A stretch of 64,000 nt of DNA from assembly GCF_000004825.1 (NCBI RefSeq), contig NW_008805074.1:372001-436000 (forward strand), written 5' to 3'. The position numbers and the translations under genes were made by a program. Below are positions 46,656-60,200 of the stretch, one piece after another. Position 1 is the stretch's first letter. The number at the start of each line of letters is the position of its first letter. Source of the stretch: Heterostelium album PN500. Its lineage: Eukaryota; Evosea; Eumycetozoa; Acytosteliales; Acytosteliaceae. The notes beneath the pieces were generated by a model that had not been told where the DNA came from, did no database searches, and saw nothing but the letters and a program-made list of their open reading frames with translations.

Positions 46656-47308
46656 AAATTTTCATTTATATTATTATTATTTTTTTCATAAAAACCATTA
46701 TTACTATCATTATTGTTATACTCTTCTACTTCTTTATTCATATTATATTAAAGTTTTAACTTTTTTTTTTATTTTATAAATGAAATATGTTTAAAATTAC
46801 TACTACTACTATTGTTTAATTATTATTAGATTAAAGAGAATAATATTGTTATTACTAATTATATTAATAAAAATAAAGTTATTTAAAAATGTTTTATTTT
46901 ATTTTGTTTTGTTTTTTGTTTTTAAAATAATAATAATAATAATTAGTAATCAAATATTATTCTCTCTGTCTCTCTTCTGTATTATGTTGATAAATTTTTT
47001 AAAAAGACATCAAACACATTGTTTATTACACTTTTTTTTTTTTTAAAAAAACAACAACAACAAAACACCAGAAATTAAAATCTTAAGATTATTGTTTGTT
47101 TGGTGTTTTAAAAACAGAGATTTTTGGTATAGTAACAAAATTTTTAGAAAACCGAGAAATGATTGAGGCAATTGTACATGACGTGTTCTATGTTTTTTGA
47201 AAATAAATAAATCGATCGACCGATTTGATTTTATTTTTTCGTATTGAATACGAAAGGTTCGTGTGATTGTAATAAAAAAATAAATAAATAAAAACATGCA
47301 ACTTTCTT
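46656..47308. other. Intergenic region
   Basis: AT-rich with poly-T near 47031-47044 and AAT/ATT runs; promoter of the upstream GOLGA7-like gene and 3' flank of the receptor gene. No gene seen. Confidence 0.55.
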
Positions 47309-48605
47309 TCACGCTAAAAGTCGTTTACTCTCCTCTGATGAAATGCTACCTGGTATTCTGAATATCGTGCGAAGTGTTTCATGATGTTGGAATGTTGTAT
47401 AAGAATAAACAAAGAAGTTCCAAAATCCCTATAATTATTTAGTTAATATTTCAAAAATCGTTTTAAATATTTAAAATATAATAATAACATACTTGACTTG
47501 GTACTAAAAGATTCTGTATTACCATCAATGGATAAAGAGAACATGTTGAAAAGAAACCAATAAAATGTTGAATAATATCTGGAAGCCATGCAATTATAAA
47601 TACTAAAATGTACAATGTTAATCTAGTTGTAATAGTTGAATCTATTTGTCTGAGACGATCTGTATTTTAAAATAAAAGAAATGTTAATAATTGGCACAAT
47701 TGTTGTGAGCTAATAAATATTTAAAGCTATTAATTTACCATTAACACTTAATCTACATTGGAATTTCTCTCTAAACAAACGTCTAAGTCTAATATAATAA
47801 AATACACAAATCATCATGCAAATCAATAGTGGTGTAAACCATAATAAGATTTCCTCTAGCTTTCTTAATTCACACCAACCAGTAGTTGGATCCAAACGTA
47901 TCGAGTTTGTAAGTGTAACTGTCATTGTAATTAAAAATGGAATTCCAAATGAAATAGCAGTGAATACTTTGGTCAAAAGAGAACTAATTAATTAACAAAC
48001 AAAAAGAAATTAGAATGTTTGAAATTACAAAAACTGATAAATTTTCTAAATTACCTTTGAATTGGATTGGAAAGTTGGTCGTAAAGATAAAATGATATAC
48101 AAGTTGTCCAAAAGAAAGTTGCCATGTACCAAAATTGGATGGCTGCACGCAGAGCAACACATGGTGACATCACTACGTTGCCTATGACCACCTGTTTGTG
48201 ATAGTCACGTAGATCACCAAGAAGAAAAGATGTTGAAATAATGATTACTATAGATGTTAGAAGATCGGAGACTGCCAACATGAATACCAGGTATGGTAGC
48301 TTTGACTTGGGCGGTTTGCTAGTTGGCTTCATTCCCAGATCAGAGTAGCTGTTGAACGAACCCTTCAGATTGGCTCCGACTGGACCGACGGTGTTTCCTT
48401 CACGTCCCAACAAATTTGCATGTTGTCGTTCATCTATCAGACTTCTTTCGAGTCGCTCTACCTGTCTCTGTTTATACTGTCGATGCAGATACGCAATAAT
48501 CGTTGAACTACTTCCAATGAGTGAAAGAATCGATACCACTATATTTATAATATCCAATGCTCGCTTTTGGTCGAGAGTAGTTTCACTACAAACATTGTAT
48601 CCCAT
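47309..48605 (-). CDS. Crl-type (cAMP-receptor-like) seven-helix GPCR
   Basis: Four exons (48605-48055, 47983-47739, 47659-47493, 47428-47309) encode 360 residues. The Dicty-CAR family layout is visible: TM1 near residues 18-40, and then a long first cytosolic loop with RQVERLERSL and SKPPKSKLPYLVFMLAVSDL leading into TM2. A conserved extracellular Cys follows, and FWYMATFFWTTCISFYLYDQ is TM3. Next are TM4 (FTAISFGIPFLITMTVT), a TGWCEL loop, TM5 (LLWFTPLLICMMICVFYYIR), TM6 (LTLYILVFIIAWLPDII) and TM7 (GFWNFFVYSYTTFQ). Crl receptors act in development and growth control in D. discoideum; ligands are mostly unknown. The C-tail is short (about 35 residues) and lacks the Ser-rich phospho-tail of cAR1. 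Confidence 0.9.
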
Positions 48606-50097
48606 GATTATTCTCTATTACTCTATTTGGATATTTCGTTACTATATAAATAAATATATATTGACAAAATAATAAAATCAAAATCAAGGAGTTTTCAAAA
48701 CTTAACAAAAATAAATATTACAATATAAATAAATAAAGCTTGAATCAATCAATATTAGAGATAATCATATGATATGTCAAATTGTTCTGATAATAAATAA
48801 TAAAGATGTAAGAGTGAAAAAAATAAAAATAAGATGATGAAATTTGCAAATTTAAGATGATTGAAAAATGAATGGTGAAAGTGTAGTTTGAGGGGAGGTG
48901 AAACGTGTAATATAAAATTTTGCTCTCTAAATCTTATATGTTTTATTATTAAAAGTGTAGTTGATTTGATTTTTAATATTAATATTAAAATGTCTTTGTG
49001 TGTGGCGTGTATTGTGGGTGTGAATATATTTCTATCTTAATGATTATTTGTTTGTTTAAAATTTGTAGTGAGAGAATAAATTAATTTGGTTAAGTTTTAA
49101 AAAAAAAAAAATATATCAACTAAACCCAAAAAATGTGTTTGTTTGCTTGTTTGTTTTATGAGCAGAGAAATCTAATCTTCCCATAAGATTCACTCTACTT
49201 TTTTTTTTTGATTTTTTTTTGTCACTGGTAAACACTGTGATCGGATTTTGAAAAAGATTTTTTTTTGTTTGTGGCACTCAAAAAATAAAAAAATCAAAAT
49301 CTTAACTTGTTTTTTCATCAAACAAAACTTTCATATGAAATTTAATTTATATAATATCTTTTTTTCCGACTTTTTGTTTTGATATTATTTCATTTGAAAG
49401 TTGCACCCCCGATGGTGCTGGTATTTTAAACACATATTCATCCGAACATACACCCGAATTATTTGATGTTTATAAATAAAATAATTAAAAATAAAATTAA
49501 AAAAACGATTAAATATGATAAATCTGGATATATAATATAAATTCACACAAATTCTTCACAACAATTTTTTAAATTATTTTTATTACTATAAAATAAAAAC
49601 AACCTAAAATAATTAATTTGTTTGATTTTTTTTTGATTTTTTGATTTTTTTTGTTTGGTATGTGTGTGTGAATGTTTGGTTTGAAGTGGGTTTATACATT
49701 CGAATTTGATAGATTAGAATATTGTTAGATTGAGATTATCACTGGTGTGTTTAATATATATGTGTTTAATGTGTAGTGTTTAGCAACAGTATTTGATAGT
49801 ATAGTATAGATTTAAATAGTATATTTATCTAAATATGGATTAGAGTTTTAAAAACAAAACCAATGTGGTTGGTGTTGCATGTTAAGTAAGATCGTCGTCT
49901 TATCTGTTTCATTATGTTCAATTATCACTTGTATTGTTATTCTTTTTTTTTCATTTTCTTTCAACAATTGTTCTTAAATCTTGGATATAAGATATTTCTA
50001 AAGATTAGTTTCTAATAGTTATTTTATTTTAATTTTATTTATATATATAATTTCACTTCTTTTTTTCTTTAAAAAGAATAAAGTAAACATATGAAAA
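48606..50097. other. 1.5-kb divergent promoter region
   Basis: Between the receptor (minus) and coactosin-like (plus) genes. It contains GTGT/TGTG-rich words (49000-49030, 49660-49680), poly-T tracts and TATA-like runs. No coding signal seen. The length suggests developmentally regulated promoters. Confidence 0.5.
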
Positions 50098-52001
50098 ATG
50101 GATTTTAAATCATCGATTGAAGCTCATAAATGGTAAGATTATTAATTGCATATTTAAAAAACAAAAAAAAAAAGAAATTTATTATTGATATTAATTTAAT
50201 TAAAACATTTTTAAAGGACAATAATAGATAAAGATCTTACAATATTGGAGCACGGAAATGATATCAACCAACTCACAAAGAATTGTCAATCTGACAATTA
50301 TTTTTTCGTTATTATAAAGACTGCCGGATCATTGCTTTTGTCCGGTCAAAAGTCAATATACACTTCATATTTCCTTGCCTTTTGGGTTGGAAATAGAGTA
50401 CCAAAGGAAAAGAGTACCAAAGTACAAGATAATTTACCTGCAATTATTCAAAATGCTATTGTAAGCTATTATTATTATTATTAATATTAAAATTAATACA
50501 TTTTTTTTTTAATTGTTTATATTTAACATTAAACCTTTTTTTTCATTCTTTTTCAATAGAAATATGTTAGAATAGAATATGTTCATCATATTTTTACTTC
50601 ATATGATAGTGAAGCCAAGTTTTATAGAAATGTTGACGCTGCCAGATATATCGATGCTGAATATTTTGACCAACTTCCAACTTTAAAGTCTCAACAATGG
50701 TTCGTCTTTGGATACAACTCTGAAAGACAAGTACAATCATACCAAGGAAACTCTGTAGATAATCTTCAAAAAGTATTCAATGAACATCATTCAAATGTCA
50801 TTCTATTTAAAAAGACTGATGAGTAAGTTTTGAAAAGAGCAAAATGTAATTTCCATTATATTAATAATATTTTTTTTACTTATCCTTTAGAGAATTTGTT
50901 TTTATTGTTTGGGAAGGTAATCTTACAAGACCAATTGAGAAAGCCAAGTTCCCAGCTTTTCTTTCTTTTATTTTCTTAAACTTCAAAGACATTCACAAGA
51001 AGATGAAACTCGTCAAGTATACATCGGCAGAGGAATTTGAATTGCTCTCCAATATCTTGAAGTGCTCTTCACCAACACTGCTTGATAACCGTAACAACAA
51101 TTTGTATCTCGCTCTCAGTCCAAACATTTCCAACAGTATCCGTCCACGTCTCGGTAAGGAAACAACATGGGCCACTCTCAGAACCACCCATTTGAAATCC
51201 TACGAATCCACACCGATTCGTGATTTCACCTCGCCAATCAAGACTGAAACCAAGACACGTTCCTCGCCATCCACACCAAGATTTGATTCGCCAGTCAGAA
51301 TTCAATTCTCGCCAAGCAAGTCTCAATTGATTCCAAACACACCGACACCGACACCAACACCAACCATCACTGTTGGCGCCAACACTCCATCGCCTGTCGT
51401 TGTCACCGCCGTCGCCAACACCAACAGCAACACACCATCACCAATCACCGATAGAATTGTTATGAACGACGCTTTGATTGACTCGCCATTGGACAGCAAT
51501 CTGCCAAAGTCTGTAATTGACGACGTTGTCTATGCGGGATTTGACGAGATCGCTCACAAAGTAGACCTCTTCAACGCCGGTGAAATCAACTGGATTCTCA
51601 TTGGCTATTGCAGTAGTCGATGCAAGTCACTTACACTCTTGGGAACCGGAAACAGAGGTATCAACGAGATGAAAGAGTTGCTCAAAGACGAATCCACAGC
51701 TTTCGGTGTGCTGAAGGTCAACTACACCGACACACGTTCCTCCGACAACAAAGAGGTTGCCGTCGACTCGAAGCGCACCAAGACCATCTTTATCCAGTGG
51801 CTGGGTAAGAAGTCAAAGGCATTGGAGAAAGCACGTAGAAACACTCATATCAAGCCAGTCTACAACATGTTCAAACAAAAGACATTGGTTCACGGTGAGA
51901 TTGAGGCCGACGAGTTTGATGATCTCTCTGCCAGCACCATCCTTCAAAAGGTAACAAGTTTCCGTAATGACATTCAATTCAAACAAATTATTGAAGCATA
52001 A
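50098..52001 (+). CDS. Coactosin/ADF-H-domain actin-binding protein
   Basis: Four exons (50098-50132, 50217-50460, 50560-50822, 50891-52001) encode 550 residues. The C-terminal third (about 390-545) reads as a coactosin-like ADF-homology fold: YAGFDEIAHKVDLFN..INWILIGY, GVLKVNYTDT, KTIFIQWLGKKSKALEKAR and then FDDLSASTILQKV. This is the F-actin-binding fold without severing activity. The N-terminal part (about 15-215) is globular and may be a second, diverged ADF-H-like domain (FLAFWVGNRVP, FIVWEG). A Ser/Pro/Thr hinge with SPSTPRFDSP-type sites joins them and could be phosphorylated. The start is the second of two nearby ATGs; the first (50091) terminates after five codons. Confidence 0.8.
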
Positions 52002-52546
52002 AGTAACAAAACCTCAATTGAACAACCAACAAAACAAAACAAAACAACTAAACACATAATATTATGTAAATCTTGTAACAAAAAAAACAAAAACAAAAAA
52101 AAAAAACAAACAAACCTATCTTATTTCTATCCATCTAAATTAAAATAAAAAATAAATAAAAATATATATTTATAAAAACTAATAATCTAAACTAATCTAA
52201 AATCTGATTTTATAAAACTAAACTAAAAATTATAACTATAAAAAGAGTAGTAATACTTTTGTTTATAATATATAAGGTGTCTATATCTTACAACGATGAC
52301 CCAATTTAATTTACTTTTATTGTTTTTGCTTGGTTTATGATGATTTGCTTTGATTGATTGATGTCTCTAATTTAGTTATTATGATGTGTAGTGTTGTGTA
52401 GTTTTGTTGTGCTATGCTTTGCTAATATTTGTAATAGTCATTATTATTATATTGCAATAGCAAAAGATTAAGTTCTTGATGTGTATTGTATGTGATTTTT
52501 TGGATTGTACTATTATGTTATTAATTATTATTTATTTATAGGATGA
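52002..52546. other. Convergent intergenic region
   Basis: 3' flanks of the coactosin-like and NDUFA5 genes, AT-rich with A-tracts near 52080-52110. Nothing else seen. Confidence 0.6.
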
Positions 52547-52894
52547 TTATTTCTTGAATACCATCATTGGTGGTTTATTCTTATCGCTTAGTTCATAAGC
52601 TTTGGTCTTGGCAACCAAATCGATGACTTGAAGTTCGTTTTCGGCTTGAGTGATCAACTCTTCGACTTGACCAGCAAAGATAGTTTGTTCGATCTTCAAA
52701 ATATCAGTCTCCTTTTGAATGACATCGTATCTGAACTTGGTGATCTCTTCCATCTTCTGACGATAGAAAGCAGTTGGTGGTATTCTCTGCAACTCCTTCA
52801 AGGTCTTTTGGTAGAGATCCGCAAGAATTCTTCTAGCATGTGGTTGAACTGCAAGTCCTGTGATACCTGTCGACTTTTTAATGAACTGTGACAT
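52547..52894 (-). CDS. ndufa5: NADH:ubiquinone oxidoreductase subunit A5
   Basis: Intronless, 115 residues, the family's usual size. Hallmarks are [48 protein letters not shown], and [20 protein letters not shown]. It is an accessory subunit on the matrix arm of mitochondrial complex I. No cleavable presequence, as in animals. The ATG chosen gives [14 protein letters not shown]; upstream in-frame codons lack another ATG. Confidence 0.93.
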   Translation of the reverse strand: MSQFIKKSTGITGLAVQPHARRILADLYQKTLKELQRIPPTAFYRQKMEEITKFRYDVIQKETDILKIEQTIFAGQVEELITQAENELQVIDLVAKTKAYELSDKNKPPMMVFKK

Positions 52895-53255
52895 CTCTAA
52901 ATTAAATTTAACTATATACACAATAAATATATCTAATATCAATTTGATGATATCTAATCGAGTGACTTTTTTTTCAGTGCACCAAAAAAAAAAAAAAAAA
53001 AAAAAAAAACAATCAAAAATATTTTTTTATTTTTACAAAATCAATCAGAACTCATAGTTATAACTATTATTTGGAAATTATTAATAACAAGTCACAATGA
53101 AAAATGGATTAGATAAGATAAGAATTAATAAATAATTGTTTAATAATAAATGCAATAAGATAATTCAGTAGTTTGCTAAGATCTTTTAGATCTGTATATA
53201 AATATATATTGTTATTTTTATTTATGAAGATGAGTGATTGTTAAATCTATGGTTA

Positions 53256-53329
53256 TTGGAGGTTACATCTCCAAACATGTAGGAGGAGAGACTTTCGAAT
53301 GTAGTAATCGATTACTACTTGTTGTCTCT
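53256..53329. other. Nested inverted repeats, possible structured RNA or regulatory site
   Basis: First a stem-loop, TTGGAG/CTCCAA with a 7-nt loop (53256-53274). Then AGAGAC (53287-53292) pairs with GTCTCT (53324-53329). These enclose a perfect 18-base palindrome, GTAGTAATCGATTACTAC (53301-53318). The patch is richer in GC than its surroundings. Function unknown. Confidence 0.45.
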
Positions 53330-54445
53330 TGAATTATCAAATGTGTAATGTATGTATGTACCATTTACATCTATTATTAAAGACACATACACACATATTT
53401 ATGATTTTGGAGATCAAGATGATTGATTATTCATTTTTTAAATTATTGTAAGATTATTACCAATATTGGTAATTCATAAATTGTCTTTTCTTCTCATCTT
53501 ATCTTATCTTTCTTTGCCTTAGCTCATTCTTCACTATACTTCTGTCTGTAACTCAAAAGAATTATTGTATCCCAATCTTGTTAACAGCAATTGTGTGCTA
53601 GTGGTTAATCAGTTAATTAATTCATTTCAATAAGCTTATCAATCTATCTATTTTCCATATTTAACCAATTTCATATTCATTAATACCACCACCAAATATA
53701 AACATACACATGAAAGTAGATTTATATATATTTAGTCGTCATTTCAAACTCAATAAAACAAATCAATTATTTACAAAGATTAATTGATTTAAAAGGGTAA
53801 CAAATGAAATTAATGAATGAATGTTTTGTTAGTGTTTTATTAGTGTGATTGGTTGTGGTGTTTATAAAGAGACAGAGACATTAGTTGACATTAATTGGTG
53901 GTACTAGCATGCTAGTTTGGTGATATGATCACTAAATTGCAATTTCACAAGAAAATTGCTGACTTGTTCAATTATTGGGTATTCCATTAAGTTTGAATAT
54001 TTTTTCGATTATTTTTTAATTAAGGTGTAATTAAGAACAACAATAATAAAATAAAGTCATATGTTGAAAAATAATGACCACCAACATCACTACCACCATA
54101 ACCGAAAATAGTTTGTTCAACAACACCCTCCGATTTAATAAATAATGACAATCAAAAGTTACCCCCACTCACTTCTTTTAATGTTTTATCCCATTTATCA
54201 TAATTTGACTGAACGCAAGTGGATGGTCATCATTGGATAAATTAATTTAAAATGGTTAGCCATTTCTTGATAATCAGATGTCAACTTGATAGATGATGAT
54301 GTTGATCTGTCTGTAGTATTGTTGTTGCAAGTGTGTGTTAAAGTGAAAAGTTGTTGTTGATGTTGGTTTATTGTTGTATGATTGATTCAATCAAAGTGGT
54401 TGTTTTTGTTGTTTTGCTTTGGATCTGATTGTGATCATATGAAGT

Positions 54446-54474
54446 ACACACACACACACACACACAACACACAA
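54446..54474. repeat. CA dinucleotide microsatellite
   Basis: About ten CA units followed by an interrupted CACA tail in the long upstream region of the AREL1-like gene. Confidence 0.9.
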
Positions 54475-57000
54475 AAGCACATTTGAAATCTAACACTTCT
54501 CTTTTTCATTATCAGTATTGTTGTCTCTCGAACACATGACTATATCACATTAATAAAATGTGAGATAAACAGATATAACAATAAAATGAACAACATAATC
54601 CAGAATTATAACAACAGCCAACAACAACAAAAGTGTAATTACACAACTCTTTATCATTCCACTTTTTACTCTTTCTCCATATAAATTAATAAAATAACCA
54701 ACTAAATCATTTATAATCAAAAAGAAGGTTTGTTTGTTTGTTGTTGTTGTTTATTATTTTTCACCACAAAACATTTCTAAATATTGGCAGTAGTAAACAG
54801 TTGTTACATTTTAATGATTTGGGAGTTGTTTCATTTTGCATATATGGTATATATTAGGATCAATAGTATGATATGGTATTGGATTTAGATAGAGTGGCAT
54901 GAGTGAAGTGGAGTGGTCAGTCAATCAATTACACTCATTACTACTCCATATCATTATTGCAGGTGGTTCTAATTGTGTTTGTGATTTCATTATTCAACAA
55001 ACACTTTCATTACCACCATCATCAAACAAACACACTCCACACTTCAGCTTACTTTATTTTAGGTTGTATAAATAATATTAAAAAACTACAAATCATTTAT
55101 ATAATTCAACTATATCTATTTCAAATTTGAAATATCCAAAAATTTATATTTCTTACTATTTGTTTTATTACTACTATTATTATATATTTTATTTTATTTG
55201 GTAATTAATTTTTGTTTTGAAGACAACGTCGTTCTATTTTTAAGTAGACTATCCCTCCATCTGACAATCTCCTTTAATAATAATAACAATAATAATTGTT
55301 AATTGCAAATCATCAAATCTAAACTCTACTCATCAAACCAATCCACATTTAACAACAATAAAATTATAATCAGTCAGACACAGGTTTTTTTCATCACCAA
55401 TCAAAATACATACAAATCAATCACCAATAACAATATAGAATCGACACAAATATCATATTAATTGTGTTTGGTATGTGTAAAACAAACTCAACATATTGGT
55501 AATAATATAAAAACTCTTTTAAAATTTTGGATTGCAATGCAGACTAGATTGAATAAGATTTTACAACAGAAGCAACAACAATAATGACAATATAACAACA
55601 TTTTTATTTATAGAATCATCAGACACCTACGCATTAATTTTTAATCCATTCATTTATTATATCTTTTTTTATTTTTATTTTATTTATTGATTGCAGAATC
55701 CACTCTCATTTATCGATTTGATAAAATTATCATTTATTTTAGTTGGTTTCCAAAGAGTGGAATCCAGTTTGCAATAACAACATCCAACATCCAATAAATA
55801 TTAAAAAGAACAACCAAATCATAAACTTATAGATAGTTGGAACAACACATATTAATGAAATTTATAATTATAGCGATTCAGATTCAGGTTATATAGGCGA
55901 AGAGACGGATGGTCAAAAACGAATACACAAATATCCTCAGTAAAATAGAATATCGAACCAACGATAAATAAAATTTGGTAAATAGCTATTTTTTCTTTTT
56001 TGGTACTATTAATAGTCATGATTGTTAAATTCATTTCTTTCTTTAATTTTTTTGTTAAAAAAAATTAAAAAGTAACAACCATATCATAATAATAGTAGTA
56101 ATCAAATTTAGAAACAATATTAAATTATTAAATATACTTTTCCAGTTTAGGTGTGTAGTTTATAATAGTCATTCAACTTTTATTATATTTTTACAATGAA
56201 CATAAATAATCAATGTCAAATATTTTACTTAGTAGCTTTATGTCAATATCATTTATTCATATATCTAAATTCTAATAATATTACAACCAAGATAGTTCAA
56301 AAAAAACTTCAAACAACCAACTGACATTGGAAAACACCTATCAATTCAAACTAAAACTTTGTGATATTTTATATATATTACTAGTAAAATATTATAATAT
56401 TATTACAACGGAATCTAAAATTATAAATTCATTTAACAATTAATTAATTTATTTGTAAGACATTTTAATTTGCAAATTATAATCAATCCACAAGTTGTAA
56501 CTATTATTAGGATTTCCATAACAAGTTGATATCATAGATTACCTATTTTTTAAAATAAAACCGATATTTAAATCTCGTTGTAACATATATGTTTTAAAAA
56601 TATTTATTTATTTATGTGTGTGGTATTTTTCGAGTTGGTGTGACACACACATCAAATACCTACCTAACCCAATTCAACTTGAATTCACACTCACTACATC
56701 GTGCAGAAACAGTAGCAGCGATTCTTATCTATATCACACCATAATAAAACAAAACAAAACAAATATGAATTCAATGTACAACAACAATAAATGCATTAAT
56801 TAGGAAAAAACTAAATTCAACTTCTTAAACCACCAAAGGATATTAATGACTATACTTACTAACTACTATTGTGATTGGTTGTTGTATGATAATTCAAATT
56901 CAATTGAATTTTGAAATCAACAGTCAACCAACACAAACGGACAGAGTGTATGAAATAAAAAAATATTACAAACAATCACATAGCAACTAATGAATGAATT

Positions 57001-57017
57001 GCACTGCAATGCAGTGC
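57001..57017. promoter_or_regulatory. Perfect 17-base palindrome GCACTGCAATGCAGTGC
   Basis: Eight-base arms around one central A, flanked by an outer GAAT/ATTC pair. It lies about 280 bases upstream of the proposed AREL1-like start. Related words occur at about 55530 (TGCAATGCAG) and about 57150 (TTGCACTGCA). It could be a transcription-factor dimer site; this is inference. Confidence 0.35.
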
Positions 57018-57299
57018 GTTGATTCCACTTAAGATTACCAAAAACAAACAACAACACATAATCAAACCCACCACTTTTAATATAACTACACAAATCTCAT
57101 TGCCAAACAAATTAAATCTTTAACTCACTACTGTTTGGTGATACAATACTTGCACTGCACCTGTAATTGCTTAGCATATGTAAATAATAATGATAAAATC
57201 AATCTATAGATATAAATTGTTATATATATATAAAAATTATTTTAATGTATCATAAAACTTTATATTTTTATTGTTTAAAAAAACATATTTTTGATTTTA

Positions 57300-60200
57300 A
57301 TGTATAATCAAGCAGCAGGATTTTCTATTGTATTACTAGTACTTCTATGGGGAGTCTCATTGGACTTTTTCTTACTCTTTAGTAAGTTTATAATGCTATC
57401 ATAATAGCGTGTTGTTTGTTTTTATTTATTTAAATAATAAAAATTGTGCACTGGTATCCGACCAATTAAAATAAAAAAAAAATAGCGTATTTAGAAATTC
57501 TTTTTTATTGGAGAATTCCAAAAAAGGAATTATCCATTCAAGGTTATTTTCAAAAAATAACTTTATGACCAAACGAATTATATTTCTATTGCTATTCATT
57601 CTATCATTATCAGCAAAATTTGTTAACTTGACACACAATGATGTTATATATTCCCAATATCTTTGTTTTGATATAATAGTAGTTAACCAATTAATATTTT
57701 ATATAATCCAACAAGTTGAAAAAATATTAAGTAAAGCAAATCAAAAATTACAACAACAATAACAACAAAAAATAATTTCAAGGTAGTTTGAATAGTTTCA
57801 ATACCAACAAACACAACACACTTATAAAATATAATCAAAAAAAAAAAAGCCAATAAGATAATAATATCATAAATAAATAAAAGATTAAAAGTGGTTTGTT
57901 TTTGTAATCTATTTCTTTTTTAAAAGTCTTTAAAGTAATACCACTTCAATTGACATTTATGTGTGTGTGGTCTTTTAAATAATAATTTTTATTCATCATC
58001 AACCCAACACACCAAATCATTAGTTTATTTTATTTTTTTATTGATTTATTTATTTTTAATGGGAATTCCAGTTCCTGATTAAAGCTTATACATAACCACA
58101 CATCACTGGTACATCATTGTCAATTTCAATTTAAAAATATGTGATACAAACAGATTTTCATAGAATAACCACTACTTACAGCGATGTAAATTGAAACACA
58201 CACTAATTATTACTTAAAAAGATAATAGATCGGCGTCGTCATTATTTTTAACTTTACTTTTGCACAAAACTTCACATATTATTGGCTATTGATTTTCTTT
58301 GTTGATTGTTTTCTTTAGGTAATTTTTGCCTGAAATTATATGTATAATTTATTTTGGTGTTTGTGTGTTGACAATTCAAGTATTTGGTTGTAGTTTTGAT
58401 ACATCGAAATTAGATGATTATGTAACGGTAATGGAATCACATCATAATCATACATTGAAAATATTTAAAGTGACTGACTTTTGTGTGTTTGGTGTGTTTG
58501 GTGTTCAATCAATTTAAATAGATAGATTTGATCAATAATATATAATAGTGGAATCAATCAAACCCCTCCCTTTTCCTTTTTCCCCCATAAATCTTTTCTC
58601 TTTTTTTTTATCATTTCACTTTAGAAGAAATTATTAATGTGTGTGTTGTTTATTAATTTTTAATTTCACCAAATATAGAGTTAATCATTCGTATCGTGGT
58701 GGTGTTGTTGATGCTCATGATGGAGTGGCTCGTGGCAAATGATTGGAAACAATCAACTTTGAATTTACTTTTAGAAATTTTGGATGAATGCACCACACCT
58801 TCTACGTTGATTAGTGCGATGCTACTGATCATCATCATTAAATACTACCTGAACGTTCTACAGCATTTTCAATCTCCCGTTGGCTTAAGTAAACCTCTTC
58901 ACTCTACATTTGCCAATACAATGTCCAATTCAACTTTCTCCCTTGCTGCAACAACCGCTGTTGCTTCAAGAATGTTTTCAATTTCAAACATTGTATCAAC
59001 AAATAACAACAACTCCAATAATAATATAAATAATAATAATAACAATATAAATAATAATAGTAATAATATAAATTATTTAGAAAAAGGTAATATTAAATTT
59101 GTAATTTTATCAAATAATTAAGATTTATATACATTTTTATTAATATAATTTTTTATTCCAATTTTGGAATGGCAATAGACAATAATAATTACAATAATTC
59201 AAAATCAAATATTAATATATTGAATGGATTGGACAAGACATCGGTTGGACAATTCTCTATGGTAACAGGCGATGCTTTTGAAGGTGATGTCGGTACGGTT
59301 GGTGAGAAATTCTGCTTTCAGGTGGTGACGGTCGATCGAAATGGCGTGAGAAAGACAACCGGTGGCGATTTGGTGTCGGTCCATATCCAGGGCTGTGACT
59401 ACCACAACCTGATCGAAGAGGTAAAGGTGAATGTCGTCGACAAGAACAACGGCACTCACAATGTACACTATCACGTAACGAAATCCGGTCACTATTTCAT
59501 CAATGTATTTGTAAATCATGTAGCAATACAAGGCTCACCATATAAAGTAAACATTGAACCAAGTAAGTGTGTAAATAATAATTGTTATTGTTACCAACAA
59601 TTATTCTCAAAATTGTAACTAACACCAATGAAAACAAACAGTTGAATATTCGATAACGATTCAAGATATAGATGATATTGAAGCAGGTGAAGAATTTAGA
59701 TTTGAAATACTACAGGTACGAACACCTGGACACACCATTCACGACAAGATCGAGATTGAAACCTATATCAATGAAAATGGCACAGTTAAAAAGACAACCA
59801 ATGATTTCAGTTTATTCCCATCGACCGATACACCCGATTCTTTCTATGGACGTGGAAAGCTAATTAGAAGTGGAGAATACATCATTGAAGGTTCGATTTT
59901 CGGTGCCGTCGTATTCTCGAAAACCATTCATGTCAATGCTGGTCCAGTATCCTCGAAATACACACATCTTCTATGGGATGGTAAAGAGTTAATAACTGAA
60001 AACAAATTATTTATTTTACCAAACAATAGTAATAATAATAACAATAATAATAACAATAATAATAGCAATAATAATATATATAGTCAACAACTACAACAAC
60101 AAGAATCAGAATTAAAATTCTTGGTTCAAACAAAAGATCAATTCGGTAATATCTCAAAGAAATTGAATGATAACTTTGAAGTACATGTTATTCAAAGTTT

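Larger units (their letters stand above)
52895..57299. other. 4.4-kb non-coding region upstream of the AREL1-like gene
   Basis: No protein gene with support. Contents are a 26-base poly-A at 52984-53009, a nested inverted repeat at 53256-53329 (listed separately), a CA microsatellite at about 54446-54474, a 17-base palindrome at 57001-57017 (listed separately), and many TTG/CAA-rich words. The region is large for a gene-dense amoeba and probably contains distal promoter and leader sequence, or an unrecognised non-coding RNA. Confidence 0.5.

Noticed and set aside
54903-55130. Small frame in the 4.4-kb upstream region
   Set aside because: No ATG start, AT-driven composition and no homology.
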